From Bryobacterales bacterium (GTDB taxonomy: Bacteria > Acidobacteriota > Terriglobia > Bryobacterales > UBA6623): a DNA stretch of 56,270 nucleotides. The translations under genes were made by a program, and so were the position numbers. Below the pieces are notes generated by a model, which was not told the DNA's origin, did no database searches, and saw only the letters and a program-made list of their open reading frames with translations. Shown here in pieces: positions 41,331-51,543 of the stretch (positions are counted from its first letter, which is position 1; every line of letters starts with the position of its first letter). The stretch is from contig JAPPMC010000107.1 of assembly GCA_028819235.1 (NCBI GenBank), positions 1-56,270 on the forward strand, written 5' to 3'.

Positions 41331-43187
41331 GTGGGAGCACTCGGCGAGCAGCGCTACGACATCGTCGTCGTCGGTGCCGGCCACGCGGGCTGCGAGGCCG
41401 CGGTGGCCGCCGCGCGCATGGGTGCGCGCGTCGCCCTCGTCACCCTCAACCTGGACCTCATCGCCCAAATGTCGTGCAATCCCGCCGTTGGCGGCATCGC
41501 CAAGGGCCACCTCGTGCGCGAGATCGACGCCCTCGGCGGCGTCATGGGCCAAGTCACCGACGACGTCGGGATCCAGTTCCGGCTGCTCAACACTAGCCGC
41601 GGCCCCGCCGTGTGGTCGCCCCGCGCCCAATGCGACAAGAAGGCCTACCGGGTGCGCATGCGGCAGCTGGTCGAGTGCGAGCCCAACCTGGACATCAAGC
41701 AGGCCGAGGTCGTACGCCTGCTCGTGCGAAGCGGCGCCTGCCGGGGGGTGGAGCTGCTCGACGGGCGCTCGCTGCCCGCCGGCGCTGTCATCGTCACCAC
41801 CGGCACGTTCCTGAACGGGCTCGTGCACATCGGCGAGCGCACCTACCCCGCCGGCCGCAGCGGCGAGCCCGCGTCCGTGCCTCTCGGCGAGCAGCTGCGC
41901 AGGCTCGGGTTCCGCTGCAGCCGCCTGAAGACCGGCACGCCGCCAAGGCTCGACGGGCGCACGATCGACTGGCAGGCCTTCGAGCCGCAGCCCGGAGATC
42001 CCGAGCCCACGCCGTTCTCGTTCCGCACCAAGCGCATCGACCGAGAGCAGGTCCACTGCCACATCGCCCACACGACCGAGAAGACCCACCGGCTGCTGCT
42101 GGACAGCCTGCGGCGCTCGCCGCTGTACAGCGGCCAGATCGAGGGCGTCGGGCCCCGTTACTGCCCCTCCATCGAGGACAAGGTCGTCAAGTTCCCCCAG
42201 AGGCGACGCCACCAGATCTTTCTGGAGCCCGAAGGGCTCGACACCAACGAGGTCTACGTTAACGGCCTCTCCACCAGCATGCCGATCGACGTGCAGGGGC
42301 GCATGCTGGCCTCCGTACCGGGCCTAGAGCGGGCCGAAATGATCCGGCCCGGCTACGCCATCGAGTACGACTCGGTGGACGCCACCGAACTGCGCGCAAC
42401 GCTCGAGACGAAGCGCGTGCGGCACCTCTACTTGGCCGGCCAGATCAACGGCACGACTGGGTACGAGGAGGCGGCCTGCCAAGGCCTGCTGGCCGGCATC
42501 AATGCTGCCGGCGCGCTCCGCGGCCGCGAACCGGTAGTGCTCGCCCGCACACAGGCCTACATCGGCATACTGATCGACGACTTGGTTACCAAGGGCACTG
42601 ACGAGCCATACCGCATGTTCACGTCGCGGGCCGAGTTCCGGCTCCACCTGCGCATCGACAATGCCGACCGCAGACTCACCCCCATCGGCCGCCAGGTCGG
42701 CACGGTCGGCGGCGACCACTGGCGAGAGTTCCGGCGGGCCCGGGACGCACGCGACGCTCTGGCGCGGTTCTTGGAAGAGCACCGGCCAGCCTTGGACAGC
42801 CCGCTGTACGCCACAATCCGCCCGCCGCGGTCGCGCATCTGCCTCGGCCGCCTCCTGCGGCGCCCCGAAGTGCGCATCCCGCAGCTTCTCGGCGCAATCC
42901 CGCCTCGCCTCCTGCAGGGCCTGCAGAAGGTGGACCTGGCGGCCGTCGAGACCCACTTCAAGTACGCCGGCTACCTACAGCAGCAGCGCCGCCAGATTGA
43001 GCGCCTCAGGCGTGCCGAGTCCCGCACCATCCCGGAGCGCTTCCAGTACCGTGGCCTGCCGGGCCTCTCGAACGAGGTCGTGGAGAAGATGGAGCGCGTC
43101 CGGCCCACCACGCTGGGCCAAGCCGGCCGCATACCGGGCGTCACGCCGGCTGCCATCTCCCTGCTGGACATGCACCTCGGCGCGTGA
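41331..43187 (+). CDS. mnmG: tRNA uridine-5-carboxymethylaminomethyl modification enzyme MnmG (GidA)
   Basis: This 618-residue flavoprotein works with MnmE to modify wobble uridine in tRNA. FAD-binding GAGHAG is at 15-20, followed by [32 protein letters not shown] and the conserved [20 protein letters not shown]. It starts at GTG 41331 and overlaps rsmG by 4 nt, the usual gidA-gidB arrangement close to the chromosome origin. Confidence 0.95.
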   Translation: MGALGEQRYDIVVVGAGHAGCEAAVAAARMGARVALVTLNLDLIAQMSCNPAVGGIAKGHLVREIDALGGVMGQVTDDVGIQFRLLNTSRGPAVWSPRAQCDKKAYRVRMRQLVECEPNLDIKQAEVVRLLVRSGACRGVELLDGRSLPAGAVIVTTGTFLNGLVHIGERTYPAGRSGEPASVPLGEQLRRLGFRCSRLKTGTPPRLDGRTIDWQAFEPQPGDPEPTPFSFRTKRIDREQVHCHIAHTTEKTHRLLLDSLRRSPLYSGQIEGVGPRYCPSIEDKVVKFPQRRRHQIFLEPEGLDTNEVYVNGLSTSMPIDVQGRMLASVPGLERAEMIRPGYAIEYDSVDATELRATLETKRVRHLYLAGQINGTTGYEEAACQGLLAGINAAGALRGREPVVLARTQAYIGILIDDLVTKGTDEPYRMFTSRAEFRLHLRIDNADRRLTPIGRQVGTVGGDHWREFRRARDARDALARFLEEHRPALDSPLYATIRPPRSRICLGRLLRRPEVRIPQLLGAIPPRLLQGLQKVDLAAVETHFKYAGYLQQQRRQIERLRRAESRTIPERFQYRGLPGLSNEVVEKMERVRPTTLGQAGRIPGVTPAAISLLDMHLGA

Positions 43188-43801
43188 CGTTCGAGCGCGC
43201 GCTGGCCACCGCCCTGCGTGAGGCCGGCGTCGCGGCCAGCCCAGCCGCACTCGCCGCAATGCGGGGCCACTACGAGCTGCTCAGCAAGTGGGGCAGGCGC
43301 ATCAACCTCACGACCGTGCTGGATCCGGTCGCGGCCGCCCGCCGCCACTACGGCGAGGCCGCCTTTCTGCACGGCGAACTGCCGCAGGCTGCCAGCGTCG
43401 TCGACGTGGGCTCCGGTGCCGGATTTCCCGGCATCCCGTTCGCCATCCTGCGGCCGGAGACCCATGTAACGCTGGTCGAGTCCAGCCACAAGAAGGCCGC
43501 CTTCCTGATGGAGGCTGCGCACCGCATCCCCAACGCGCGCGTGTGCCCTGTCCGGCTCCAAGACTGGGACGGCAGCGCCGACTGGGCGCTGCTGCGGGCC
43601 GTTTCCCCGGCCAGCGTCCTGGGAGACTTGCAAGGCCGGGTGGGCAATGTCGCCATCCTCGGCACTCGCCGGCCGCCGCCGGGGCCCTTCGCCCCGTGGC
43701 GCGGGCGGCCGCTCCCCTGGGGGCGCAGCCTTCGGCTTTGGACCGCTTCGGGTCCGGCGTCAAGCGGCGATGTTCCACGTGAAACATCGGCCGGTCGCTA
43801 G
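43184..43801 (+). CDS. rsmG: 16S rRNA (guanine527-N7)-methyltransferase RsmG (GidB)
   Basis: The 205-residue protein starts at GTG 43184, overlapping mnmG. SAM-binding motif [14 protein letters not shown] is at about 72-85, preceded by the KWGRRINLT segment and followed by [10 protein letters not shown] and LRAVSP. It methylates G527 of 16S rRNA. The last about 45 residues are unusually proline- and arginine-rich, and its coding sequence near the 3' end contains a parS site (43771-43786). Confidence 0.9.
   Translation: MTFERALATALREAGVAASPAALAAMRGHYELLSKWGRRINLTTVLDPVAAARRHYGEAAFLHGELPQAASVVDVGSGAGFPGIPFAILRPETHVTLVESSHKKAAFLMEAAHRIPNARVCPVRLQDWDGSADWALLRAVSPASVLGDLQGRVGNVAILGTRRPPPGPFAPWRGRPLPWGRSLRLWTASGPASSGDVPRETSAGR
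43771..43786. promoter_or_regulatory. parS site 1, inside the rsmG 3' end
   Basis: TGTTCCACGTGAAACA matches the 16-bp ParB-binding consensus TGTTNCACGTGAAACA. It is read through as the last codons of rsmG. Confidence 0.92.
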
Positions 43802-43812
43802 TCTCGCCCTGG

Positions 43813-43962
43813 CTACTTCGAGCCGGCCTGGATTGCGCAGCAGTCGCAGGCGCGGCGCGCAGCCGGGCACTTCTCGCCGCTGATCGCTCGGTGCATGGCG
43901 ACGCGTTCGCAGTCGCAAACCGCCCTGCCTGCCTCTACCATCTGCGCTTGGCTGCCGAGCAT
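43813..43962 (-). CDS. Possible small cysteine-rich protein, 49 aa
   Basis: The frame reads MLGSQAQMVEAGRAVCDCER and ends RRACDCCAIQAGSK. Six cysteines in C-x-C and C-x-C-C groups could bind a metal. It lies between the two parS sites, 18 nt after another small leftward frame (43981-44208). No family recognised; it could be chance. Confidence 0.3.
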   Translation of the reverse strand: MLGSQAQMVEAGRAVCDCERVAMHRAISGEKCPAARRACDCCAIQAGSK

Positions 43963-43980
43963 CGGCTGGGCCGGCCTTGC

Positions 43981-44208
43981 CTAGCGCGCCTCGCCTCCCG
44001 ACGTGTAATGAACCCACGCGGTCTTTGCCGCGAGGTCACGGGCCCAGAGGATGAAGAGACCCTTCGCTTCGGCGCCCGGCAGGTCCTTCAGGGCGAACAA
44101 ACCGTCGAGCAGTGCGGCCGCCATGACCTGGACGGTGCCGAAGCCGAAGTGGAACAGCGGTCGGCCACGCTGCGTGCTGCGGCCTTGTCCGTCCGCAACG
44201 GACTGCAC
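43981..44208 (-). CDS. Possible small hypothetical protein, up to 75 aa
   Basis: The C-terminal half looks natural (MAAALLDGLFALKDLPGAEA, then LFILWARDLAAKTAWVHYTS) and may start at an internal ATG near 44123. The N-terminal part is less convincing. It sits between rsmG and parA on the opposite strand. No family recognised. Confidence 0.3.
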   Translation of the reverse strand: MQSVADGQGRSTQRGRPLFHFGFGTVQVMAAALLDGLFALKDLPGAEAKGLFILWARDLAAKTAWVHYTSGGEAR

Positions 44209-44230
44209 GGCTGCTGCCCAAGAACCTCAA

Positions 44231-44246
44231 TGTTTCACGTGAAACA
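44231..44246. promoter_or_regulatory. parS site 2, upstream of parA
   Basis: TGTTTCACGTGAAACA is the perfect 16-bp parS palindrome. It lies 34 nt before the chosen parA start; preceded by A it also spells an in-frame ATG (M-F-H-V-K-H), so a longer ParA starting inside the site is possible. Confidence 0.96.
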
Positions 44247-44280
44247 TCGCCGGTCTGGTACGCTGGACCCCGGATCCCGC

Positions 44281-45075
44281 GTGCCGGCCTGGATCGCCAT
44301 CGCCAATCAGAAGGGCGGCGTCGGCAAGACGACCACAGCCATTAATCTGGGCGCCTCGCTGGCCGCGGCCGACTGCCGCGTCCTGCTGGTGGACGCCGAC
44401 CCGCAGTCAAATGCCACGAGCGGCCTCGGTCACGCCGCGGACGGCTCCCACCCCACGCTTTACGACGTGCTCATCGAGCGCGCGGGCATCGGGGAGGCGA
44501 TCCTGTCCACCGCATTCGCCGGGCTGGACCTGCTCCCCTCCGACCGCGACCTGGCGGGTGCCAACGTCGAACTGGCGACGCTCGCCGACCGGGCACTGCG
44601 CCTCTCCCGCCAGCGGCGCTCGCTTCCGGCGGGCTACGACTTCGTCCTGGTGGACTGCCCTCCCTCCCTAGACCTGCTTACGCTGAACGCGCTCGCCGCC
44701 GCCGACACCCTCCTCGTCCCCATGCAGTGCGAGTACTTCGCAATGGAGGGAGTCTCCGCCTTGCTGCAGACCATGGACTCGGTGCGCGCAACGCTCAACC
44801 CGCGCCTGCACCTGGAAGGGCTGGTGTTCACCATGTTCGACGGTCGCACGTCGCTCTCCCGACAGGTCGCCGCCGAACTCCGGGGCCATTTCGGGAGCTC
44901 CGTCCTAGAGACAGTCGTCCCCCGCAACATCCGTCTCGCCGAGGCCGCCAGCCACGGAATCCCAGCCCTGCAGTACGACGTTCGCTGCAAGGGGGCGACC
45001 GCCTACCTCGCGCTCGCGAGGGAGATGCTCAAGCGCCGCCGCCAGCAGCTCCCCGCCCACGACCATGCCGCCTAA
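44281..45075 (+). CDS. parA: Chromosome partitioning ATPase ParA (Soj)
   Basis: From GTG 44281 the protein has 264 residues. The deviant Walker A motif KGGVGKTT is at 11-18, followed by VLLVDADPQSNATSGLG and FVLVDCPPSLDLLTLNA. It drives segregation together with ParB. The start could also be ATG 44230 within the parS site (281 residues); the long frame further upstream is not natural. Its stop overlaps parB by 11 nt. Confidence 0.93.
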   Translation: MPAWIAIANQKGGVGKTTTAINLGASLAAADCRVLLVDADPQSNATSGLGHAADGSHPTLYDVLIERAGIGEAILSTAFAGLDLLPSDRDLAGANVELATLADRALRLSRQRRSLPAGYDFVLVDCPPSLDLLTLNALAAADTLLVPMQCEYFAMEGVSALLQTMDSVRATLNPRLHLEGLVFTMFDGRTSLSRQVAAELRGHFGSSVLETVVPRNIRLAEAASHGIPALQYDVRCKGATAYLALAREMLKRRRQQLPAHDHAA

Positions 45076-45931
45076 GCCACCCAAAGCGAAGCGTCCCGCC
45101 CTCGGGCGCGGCCTCAGCGCCATCCTGCCTCCCCCGCCCGCCCCCGAGGCCGGCTCGGAGACCGTCCTGCAGGTCAGCGTCGCAAAGATCGACCCGAATC
45201 CCGCCCAGCCCCGACAGCACTTCGGTGAGGAGTCACTGCAGCAGCTCGCCGCATCCATCCGGGCCGACGGTGTCCTGCAGCCGGTCCTAGTAAGACCAGA
45301 CGGCGAACGCTACACGCTCATCGTCGGCGAGCGCCGTCTGCGCGCAGCCCGCCGCGCCGGCCTCGACAGCGTCCCGGCCATCGTGCGCGACATCGCCGCC
45401 GACCGGCTGCTCGAGGTCACGCTCATCGAGAACATTCAGCGGCAGGACCTCAACCCCATCGAGATCGCGCTGGCCCTCGAGCGCATGCTCTCCGACCTGC
45501 ACCTCCTGCAGCACGAACTCGCGGAGCGTACGGGAATGAGCCGCTCCTCTGTAGCCAACCACCTGCGGCTGCTCAAGCTGCCCACCCGCGTGCTCGCCGA
45601 GGTCCGCGACGGCAACCTGCGCATGGGCCACGCTCGCGCCCTTCTGTCGCTCGACACCGACGCCCAGAAGGAGGCCCTCGCCGAGCGCGCCGTCGCCGAA
45701 GGCATGTCCGTGCGACAAGTCGAGGAGGCCGTCCGCCGCGTCCTCAAGCCGGCCAAGCCCAAGCCCAGAAAGCCCCTCGACCCCAACGTCAGCGCGGCGC
45801 TCGAAGAACTCGAGCGGGTCCTGCAGGCTCCCGTGCGCTTGCGTGGCACGCCGGAGAAGGGCCGGTTGGAGATTAGGTACCGCTCGGCCGAAGAGCTCGC
45901 CGCGATATACGACCGCGTCGTCGGGGAGTGA
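45065..45931 (+). CDS. parB: Chromosome partitioning protein ParB (Spo0J)
   Basis: This 288-residue protein has the CTPase/ParB N-terminal domain with VGERRLRAARRAGL at about 89-102 and TLIENIQRQDLNPIE, a helix-turn-helix (LAERTGMSRSSVANHLRLLK) that reads parS, and a C-terminal dimerisation part. It binds the two parS sites found upstream and forms the partition complex with ParA. Length is normal. Confidence 0.95.
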   Translation: MPPKPPKAKRPALGRGLSAILPPPPAPEAGSETVLQVSVAKIDPNPAQPRQHFGEESLQQLAASIRADGVLQPVLVRPDGERYTLIVGERRLRAARRAGLDSVPAIVRDIAADRLLEVTLIENIQRQDLNPIEIALALERMLSDLHLLQHELAERTGMSRSSVANHLRLLKLPTRVLAEVRDGNLRMGHARALLSLDTDAQKEALAERAVAEGMSVRQVEEAVRRVLKPAKPKPRKPLDPNVSAALEELERVLQAPVRLRGTPEKGRLEIRYRSAEELAAIYDRVVGE

Positions 45932-45946
45932 GGCGGCGCCCGAACC

Positions 45947-46570
45947 TCAGCGTCCGCTCGAGCGCTTCGCTCGGATCCGCTCCAGCAAGCCATCGGCACG
46001 GGCGCGGGCCAAGTGCAGCAGACGTTTCTGCGCCGAGATCTCCGAAAGGACCGACTCGAGCAGCTGCGGGGCCGACAAACGGTCCCTCTCCATCGCGTCC
46101 GTGGCCTTGACCAGGGCGTCGTTGACGCCGAGAGGATCGAAGCGAAGCGCCCGCTCAAGCTCCCGCAGGTGCTGCCGCGTCTCCGCCAAGCCGACGAACC
46201 AAGACGTGACCTCGCGAGCCTTCTTGACCTCGGAGTAGTCGAACTCGGCCTCGCCGACGATCCGGCCCCCCGACTCGAAGCGGAGCTTCTTGCGGCCAGT
46301 GGAAGCCACCCTCCTCGAACTCGCCAAGGGCTTCGAGAAGCGCTGCAGCCCCTCTGCCCACCCGAACACCGTGTCCGCATCCGCTTGGCCGATGTTGAAT
46401 TCCGCCGGCTCTTCCCCGTCCTCGGTGTAGGTTGCGCTGCCGTCCGCCTCCAGCCGCACCTCGAAGCGCCCGGGGACGGCGCCGGGGAAGTCCCGCTCGA
46501 AATAGATCGCGTCCTGCGCGCAGACTGCCACCCCCCAGAACAGGGCAAGCGCGACGACCTTAGGAACCAT
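45947..46570 (-). CDS. Secreted hypothetical protein, 207 aa
   Basis: The protein has a short signal peptide (MVPKVVALALFWGVAVCAQ), a beta-rich part (RFEVRLEADGSATYTEDGEE) and a helical C-terminus with heptad-like charge (LLESVLSEISAQKRLLHLAR). No family recognised. It starts 13 nt after the ruvC stop and is probably co-transcribed with yebC-ruvC, converging on parB. Confidence 0.75.
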   Translation of the reverse strand: MVPKVVALALFWGVAVCAQDAIYFERDFPGAVPGRFEVRLEADGSATYTEDGEEPAEFNIGQADADTVFGWAEGLQRFSKPLASSRRVASTGRKKLRFESGGRIVGEAEFDYSEVKKAREVTSWFVGLAETRQHLRELERALRFDPLGVNDALVKATDAMERDRLSAPQLLESVLSEISAQKRLLHLARARADGLLERIRAKRSSGR

Positions 46571-46583
46571 CTACAGGGACCTC

Positions 46584-47063
46584 CTAGGCCACGCTGCCGC
46601 CGCGCGTGGAGTGGCAGTAGGCTACTGCCAAGGCGTCCGAGGCGTCAAGCGGCCTAACGTCGCCCTCGATGCCCATCACGAGCCTGACCATGCGCCGGAC
46701 CTGCTTCTTGGGCGCGCCGCCGTGGCCGGTTATGCTCGCCTTGACCTGGGTCGGGCTGTAGCTCGCTACCGGGAGGCCGGCCCGCGCCACGCTCAGCATT
46801 GCGGCGCCGCGCACGTGGGCCAGCACCAGCGCCGTGCGCGGGTTCTTGGCGGTGAAGACCTCCTCGAAGGCAGCCTCGGCCGGACCGTAGCGCTCCACCA
46901 CCCGCTCCAAGCCCTCCGCCACAAGCCGGAGCCGCTCTGCCAGCGAACGGCCCGCCGGAATGCGGATGGCACCGTGACCGACGGCCTGCAGCCGCCCCGG
47001 AGCGCTCTCTATCACCCCGTAGCCGGTCACGCGCGAACCGCAGTCCACCCCCAAGATTCGCAC
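46584..47063 (-). CDS. ruvC: Holliday junction endonuclease RuvC
   Basis: The 159-residue nuclease has the four acidic catalytic residues in their usual places: D7 (ILGVDCGS), E67 (AFEEVF), D140 and D143 (LDASDALAVAYCH). GHGGAPKKQV matches the conserved core. It resolves Holliday junctions with RuvAB. It follows yebC by 12 nt, a common bacterial arrangement. Confidence 0.94.
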   Translation of the reverse strand: MRILGVDCGSRVTGYGVIESAPGRLQAVGHGAIRIPAGRSLAERLRLVAEGLERVVERYGPAEAAFEEVFTAKNPRTALVLAHVRGAAMLSVARAGLPVASYSPTQVKASITGHGGAPKKQVRRMVRLVMGIEGDVRPLDASDALAVAYCHSTRGGSVA

Positions 47064-47075
47064 CGCGCGGTCCCC

Positions 47076-47825
47076 TCACGCGGTCAGCGCGGCGAATTCC
47101 TCCTCGTCGATCTCGACGTTCGAGAAGACATTCTGCACGTCGTCCTGGTCCTCCAGCTTCTCAAGCACACGCAGCACAGTCCCGGCCTGCTTTCCGCGGA
47201 CCGGCACTGTCGTCTCCGGAATGCGCTGCACGCCAGCGGTGACCGGCTCGATTCGAGCCTCGGCGAGGGCTTCCATGACCGCGCCGTGATCCTCCGGCGC
47301 CGAGTCGACGACCCACAGGTCTCCCTCATCCCGCAGGTCTTCCGCGCCCGCCATCAGCGCAATGTCCATCATGTCGTCCTCGGTGGCGCTGCGCTTGTCC
47401 ACGGCCACAAGGCTGCGCTTCTTGAACATCCACGCGACGCAGCCGTTCTCGCCCAAGTTCCCGCCGTTCTTGGCGAATATGTGGCGCACTTCGGCGACGG
47501 TGCGGTTGCGGTTGTCCGTGACCGTCTCCACCAGAACGGCCACGCCAGCCGGAGCGTAGCCCTCGAAGGTCACCTCGATTAGGGTGCCGCCGTCAAGCTG
47601 CCCGCTGCCGCGCTTGATCGCCCGCTTGATGTTGTGCCCGGGCATGGACTGCGCCTTGGCAGCCGCGACGGCCGCCCGCAATCTGGGGTTGGAGTCCTCG
47701 TCGGGGCCTCCGTCGCGTGCAGCCACCTGGATCTCGCGGATCAGCCGGGTGAAGATCTTTCCGCGCTTTGCGTCAGTGGCCGCCTTCTTGTGCTTGATCG
47801 TCGACCATTTCGAATGCCCGGACAT
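47076..47825 (-). CDS. yebC: YebC/TACO1-type transcriptional or translational regulator
   Basis: This 249-residue protein starts with the family signature SGHSKWSTIKHKKAATDAKR and contains FTRLIREIQVAARDGG and GYAPAGVAVLVETVTDNRNR. Family members act as transcription factors or as ribosome-associated factors easing proline-rich translation. The ATG at 47825 is chosen because the conserved N-terminus begins there. Confidence 0.94.
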   Translation of the reverse strand: MSGHSKWSTIKHKKAATDAKRGKIFTRLIREIQVAARDGGPDEDSNPRLRAAVAAAKAQSMPGHNIKRAIKRGSGQLDGGTLIEVTFEGYAPAGVAVLVETVTDNRNRTVAEVRHIFAKNGGNLGENGCVAWMFKKRSLVAVDKRSATEDDMMDIALMAGAEDLRDEGDLWVVDSAPEDHGAVMEALAEARIEPVTAGVQRIPETTVPVRGKQAGTVLRVLEKLEDQDDVQNVFSNVEIDEEEFAALTA

Positions 47826-48075
47826 GCCCCTCCCCGACGGAACCGAACCGGATCCTTCCTGCGGCCGGCCCACGTTGAGAATACCAGACGATGCGCAGCG
47901 AAACCTGTCCGCAAGCAGGCCTTGAAGAGGCGGTTCCGCACCGGACGGGACGGCTGGGGCGCACGCATGTCAGGGCGCTTCCCGGAATGGGCCATCACCC
48001 CCTTGGTCGGCCAAAGACCGGGGGTGCCGCCACGGGCGCCGATTCCCCGAACCGCTCCGCCGATAGAATGGTGCC

Positions 48076-49047
48076 TTGGCCTTCCCGGTCCACCGCCCTC
48101 GCCGCTTGCGCACTAGCGACGCCCTGCGATCGCTCGCGCGGGAGACGCGATTGACGCCCGAGATCTTCGTCTATCCCCTATTCGCCTGCCCCGGCGAAGG
48201 CATCCGGAAGCCCGTTCCGTCGATGCCCGGAGTCTACAACCTGTCCGTGGACCAAATCGTCGAAGAGTGCCTTGAGGTGCACGCGCTGGGAATCCCGGCC
48301 GTGATCGTGTTCGGCATTCCGGAGGGAAAGGACGCCGTCGGCTCAGGCGGCTACGACGACGATGGAATCGTCCAGCGCGCCCTCAACGCCATCCGCCAGG
48401 AAGTTCCCGGCCTGCTGCGCATCGCAGACACGTGCCTGTGCGAGTACACCGACCATGGCCATTGCGGCGTCGTCGAGAACCGGGACGTCGACAACGACCG
48501 GACGCTGGCCCTGCTCGCCCGCACGGCCGTGTCCCAAGCGAGGGCGGGAGCGGACGTGGTTGCTCCGTCAGACATGATGGACGGCCGCGTCGCGGCGATC
48601 CGCTCGGCGCTTGACGCCGGCGGTTTCGAGCGGACCCCGATCCTCTCCTATGCCGCAAAGTACTGCTCCGCCTTCTACGGGCCCTTTCGCGACGCCGCCC
48701 AGTCCGCCCCGCAGTTCGGTGACCGACGCACCTACCAGATGGACCCCGCGAACCACCGAGAGGGGATGCGGGAAATCCGGGCGGACATCCAAGAGGGCGC
48801 CGACATGGTGATGGTCAAGCCCGCCATGCCGTACCTGGACGTCCTTTGGCACGCCAAGCGGCGCTTCGGGCTGCCGACGGCCGCCTATCAGGTCAGCGGC
48901 GAGTACGCCATGCTGCACGCGGCCGCGGCCAACGGCTGGCTGGACTTCGAGCGCGCCGCCATCGAAAGCCTCACGTGCATCCGGCGCGCCGGGGCGGATT
49001 TCATACTGACCTACCTCGCCAAGGATGCCGCGCGACTGCTCGCATAG
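48076..49047 (+). CDS. hemB: Porphobilinogen synthase (5-aminolevulinate dehydratase)
   Basis: The 323-residue enzyme condenses two aminolevulinates in heme synthesis. It has the zinc-type cysteine cluster C120, C122, C130 ([15 protein letters not shown]), active-site lysine K195 ([13 protein letters not shown]) and K248 ([11 protein letters not shown]). A TTG at 48076 is the first in-frame start; a later start would remove little. Its 3' end overlaps dacB by 23 nt. Confidence 0.93.
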   Translation: MAFPVHRPRRLRTSDALRSLARETRLTPEIFVYPLFACPGEGIRKPVPSMPGVYNLSVDQIVEECLEVHALGIPAVIVFGIPEGKDAVGSGGYDDDGIVQRALNAIRQEVPGLLRIADTCLCEYTDHGHCGVVENRDVDNDRTLALLARTAVSQARAGADVVAPSDMMDGRVAAIRSALDAGGFERTPILSYAAKYCSAFYGPFRDAAQSAPQFGDRRTYQMDPANHREGMREIRADIQEGADMVMVKPAMPYLDVLWHAKRRFGLPTAAYQVSGEYAMLHAAAANGWLDFERAAIESLTCIRRAGADFILTYLAKDAARLLA

Positions 49048-50551
49048 ACTGGCGGCAGCAGCCAGCCTCTTGCTGCTGGCCGCCGCGACCGCGCTGCCCC
49101 AGCAGGCCCCGGCGCCGACTCTGCCAGAGCGCATCGACGCGATCCTGGCCCGCGACGCGGCCGCACGCACCCACTGGGGCGTACTGGCCGTCGAACTCGA
49201 CGGCGGCACGACGCTCTACGAGCGCAACTCCGGAAAGCTGTTCTCCCCAGCCTCCAACGTCAAGCTCGTGACCACGGCGCTGGCACTGGCCCGCCTGGGC
49301 CCGGACCACCAGTTCTTCACGACCGTTGTCGCGGAGGGGCCGATCGGCGAGGGCGGTCGCCTGGCGGGCGACCTGCGGCTCGTCGGAGGCGGGGATCCAA
49401 ACCTCTCCTCAAGGATCCTGCCTCAGCGCGGCAAGCCCATCTTCGGCGCGGACCGACTGGCGCCGCTGCGGGATCTGGCCCGACAGGTCCGGGAGGCCGG
49501 CGTGCTCTCGGTCGGGGGCGACGTGGTCGGCGACGACTCCCGATATGTGTGGCAGCCCTACCCGCCCGGCTGGTCCTGGAGGGACACTCTCGAGGCCTAC
49601 GGCAGCCGCGCCAGCGCCTTGGCCTTCAACGACAACATGGTCGCGGTGCGCATCACCCCCGGAGAGCCCGGGGCTCCTGCGCGGGTGGCCGTCGTTCCCG
49701 ACCTTGCCCACTTCCGCTTCCTGAACCGCACGCTGACCTCCCCGCAGCGTTACGTCTCGCGCACGCTCAGCGCGCGCCGAGGCCCACGGCCGCCCGAGGT
49801 CGTCCTCAGCGGCCACATTCCGGTCGCCTCGCGAGGTCGGACCCTCGAGCTGGCGGCCATCGATTCAGCCAAGTACGCCGCCGAGGCATTCCGGATGGCG
49901 CTCGAGGATCTCGGCGTAGCCGTTGAGGGGGACGCGCGGGCCCGCCACCAACTGCCGGACGGCCTGCGGAGCCTCCGCTCGGCCACTCCACGGCGGGCTA
50001 AGGCGGGCAAGGAGATCGCCCGCAGGGCCTCAGTGCCCTTGGCCGAGGCCGTGCGCGTCGTCAATAAGGAGAGCGAGAACCTGCACGCCGAGATGCTGCT
50101 CCGGGAGGTCGCGCTGCTAGAGGCTGGGCTGGGCTCGCAAGAGGCCTCCATCGCAAGCATGGCTCGCTTCATGGCGGAGGCGGGGGTGAGCACGCCGCAC
50201 TTCTTCCTCAGGGACGGGTCAGGGCTGTCGCGCCACAACCTGCTCACCCCCGGCGCCATCGTTCGCCTCCTGGAGCACGTTTGGGGCTCGGAGCACCGGC
50301 AGACGTTCCTTGACAGCCTGCCGGTCGCCGGCGGCGACGGCACACTCTCGTGGCGCTTCCAGAGGTCCCGCGCCAGGGGCCGCATCCGGGCCAAGACCGG
50401 ATCAATGACCCACGTCTCGGCACTCTCCGGCTACGCTTCGAGCCCAGGCGGGACGACCGTGGCCTTTTCGATATTCGCCAACCACTCCGGCCTCGCCAGC
50501 GACTCGGCGCGCCGCATCGTGGACGAGCTCGCAGGCGCGCTGGCGCAGTAG
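49025..50551 (+). CDS. dacB: D-alanyl-D-alanine carboxypeptidase/endopeptidase (PBP4 type)
   Basis: This 508-residue serine peptidase has a signal peptide (about 1-27) and the three penicillin-binding motifs: S77-N-V-K80 (SPASNVKL), S350-E-N352 and K457-T-G459 (RAKTGSMTH). The large insertion between the first two is typical of PBP4. It trims peptidoglycan in the periplasm. It overlaps the hemB 3' end by 23 nt. Confidence 0.92.
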   Translation: MPRDCSHRLAAAASLLLLAAATALPQQAPAPTLPERIDAILARDAAARTHWGVLAVELDGGTTLYERNSGKLFSPASNVKLVTTALALARLGPDHQFFTTVVAEGPIGEGGRLAGDLRLVGGGDPNLSSRILPQRGKPIFGADRLAPLRDLARQVREAGVLSVGGDVVGDDSRYVWQPYPPGWSWRDTLEAYGSRASALAFNDNMVAVRITPGEPGAPARVAVVPDLAHFRFLNRTLTSPQRYVSRTLSARRGPRPPEVVLSGHIPVASRGRTLELAAIDSAKYAAEAFRMALEDLGVAVEGDARARHQLPDGLRSLRSATPRRAKAGKEIARRASVPLAEAVRVVNKESENLHAEMLLREVALLEAGLGSQEASIASMARFMAEAGVSTPHFFLRDGSGLSRHNLLTPGAIVRLLEHVWGSEHRQTFLDSLPVAGGDGTLSWRFQRSRARGRIRAKTGSMTHVSALSGYASSPGGTTVAFSIFANHSGLASDSARRIVDELAGALAQ

Positions 50552-50607
50552 CCGCCGCGGCCGGGCCGCTATCATTGTGGGACTGCGGGGGAACCTCGGA
50601 GCGCCCA

Positions 50608-51543
50608 TTGCCTCCCGGACGATCGAATCCACGTAACCTGCTGGGAATTGAGTCCATCCCCCGGGCTGACCTGGAGCACCTGCTGGACCGCGGGCGCTAC
50701 TACAAGGCCCTGCCGCGGAACACCAAGCTGAACACTTTGGCCGGGCGGCTCGTGGTCAACCTGTTCTTCGAACCGTCGACGCGTACGCGAACCAGCTTCG
50801 AGATCGCCGCGAAGCGCCTCGGTGCGGACGCCATAGGCATCCATTCCCAGACCACGAGCCTCTCCAAGGGCGAGTCCCTGGTGGACACTCTCAACACCCT
50901 GTCCGCGATGAACCCGGACGCGATCGTGATGCGGCACTCCGCCTCCGGCGCTCCGCACTTCCTGGCCCGGTTCCTTTCCACTCCGATGATCAACGCCGGC
51001 GACGGCCGCCATGAGCACCCCACACAGGCCCTGCTGGACGCTCTGACGATCTTGGAGGTCAAGGGCTCGCTCGACGGCCTGCGCGTTGCCATCATCGGCG
51101 ACATCTCGCACTCTCGGGTGGCGCGCTCGAACATCCACCTGCTGGCTAAGTTCGGAGCGCACATCGCTGCCTGCGGACCGGCAACCACGGTTCCCCGCAA
51201 CCTGCCCGAACTGGCGCCCGGCGTGAGCCTGACCTACGACATGCGCGAGGCCGTGCGCGACGCCGACGTGATCATGATGCTGCGGGTGCAGCTGGAGAGA
51301 CAAAACGTCGAGGTGTTCCCGAAGAACGAGTACTTCCGCTATTACGGTCTGACGCTGGAGCACGTCGCCCTAGCCCGGCCGGACGCCATCGTGCTGCACC
51401 CGGGGCCGATCAACCGTGGCCGGGAAATCTCGAGCGAGGTCGCGGACTCCCAGCGGTCGATGATCCTGAGCCAGGTCGAGAACGGGGTTGCGATCCGGAT
51501 GGCCGTGCTGGAGTGGGTGTGCTCGACGGGAGGAGACGAGTGA
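50608..51543 (+). CDS. pyrB: Aspartate carbamoyltransferase catalytic subunit
   Basis: From TTG 50608 (GGAG 6 nt upstream) the protein has 311 residues, normal for PyrB. Carbamoyl-phosphate motif S57-T-R-T60 (FFEPSTRTRTSFE), HEHPTQALLDALTI and LHPGPINRG are present. An earlier in-frame TTG at 50575 is less likely. It carries out the committed step of pyrimidine synthesis and overlaps pyrC by 4 nt. Confidence 0.94.
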   Translation: MPPGRSNPRNLLGIESIPRADLEHLLDRGRYYKALPRNTKLNTLAGRLVVNLFFEPSTRTRTSFEIAAKRLGADAIGIHSQTTSLSKGESLVDTLNTLSAMNPDAIVMRHSASGAPHFLARFLSTPMINAGDGRHEHPTQALLDALTILEVKGSLDGLRVAIIGDISHSRVARSNIHLLAKFGAHIAACGPATTVPRNLPELAPGVSLTYDMREAVRDADVIMMLRVQLERQNVEVFPKNEYFRYYGLTLEHVALARPDAIVLHPGPINRGREISSEVADSQRSMILSQVENGVAIRMAVLEWVCSTGGDE

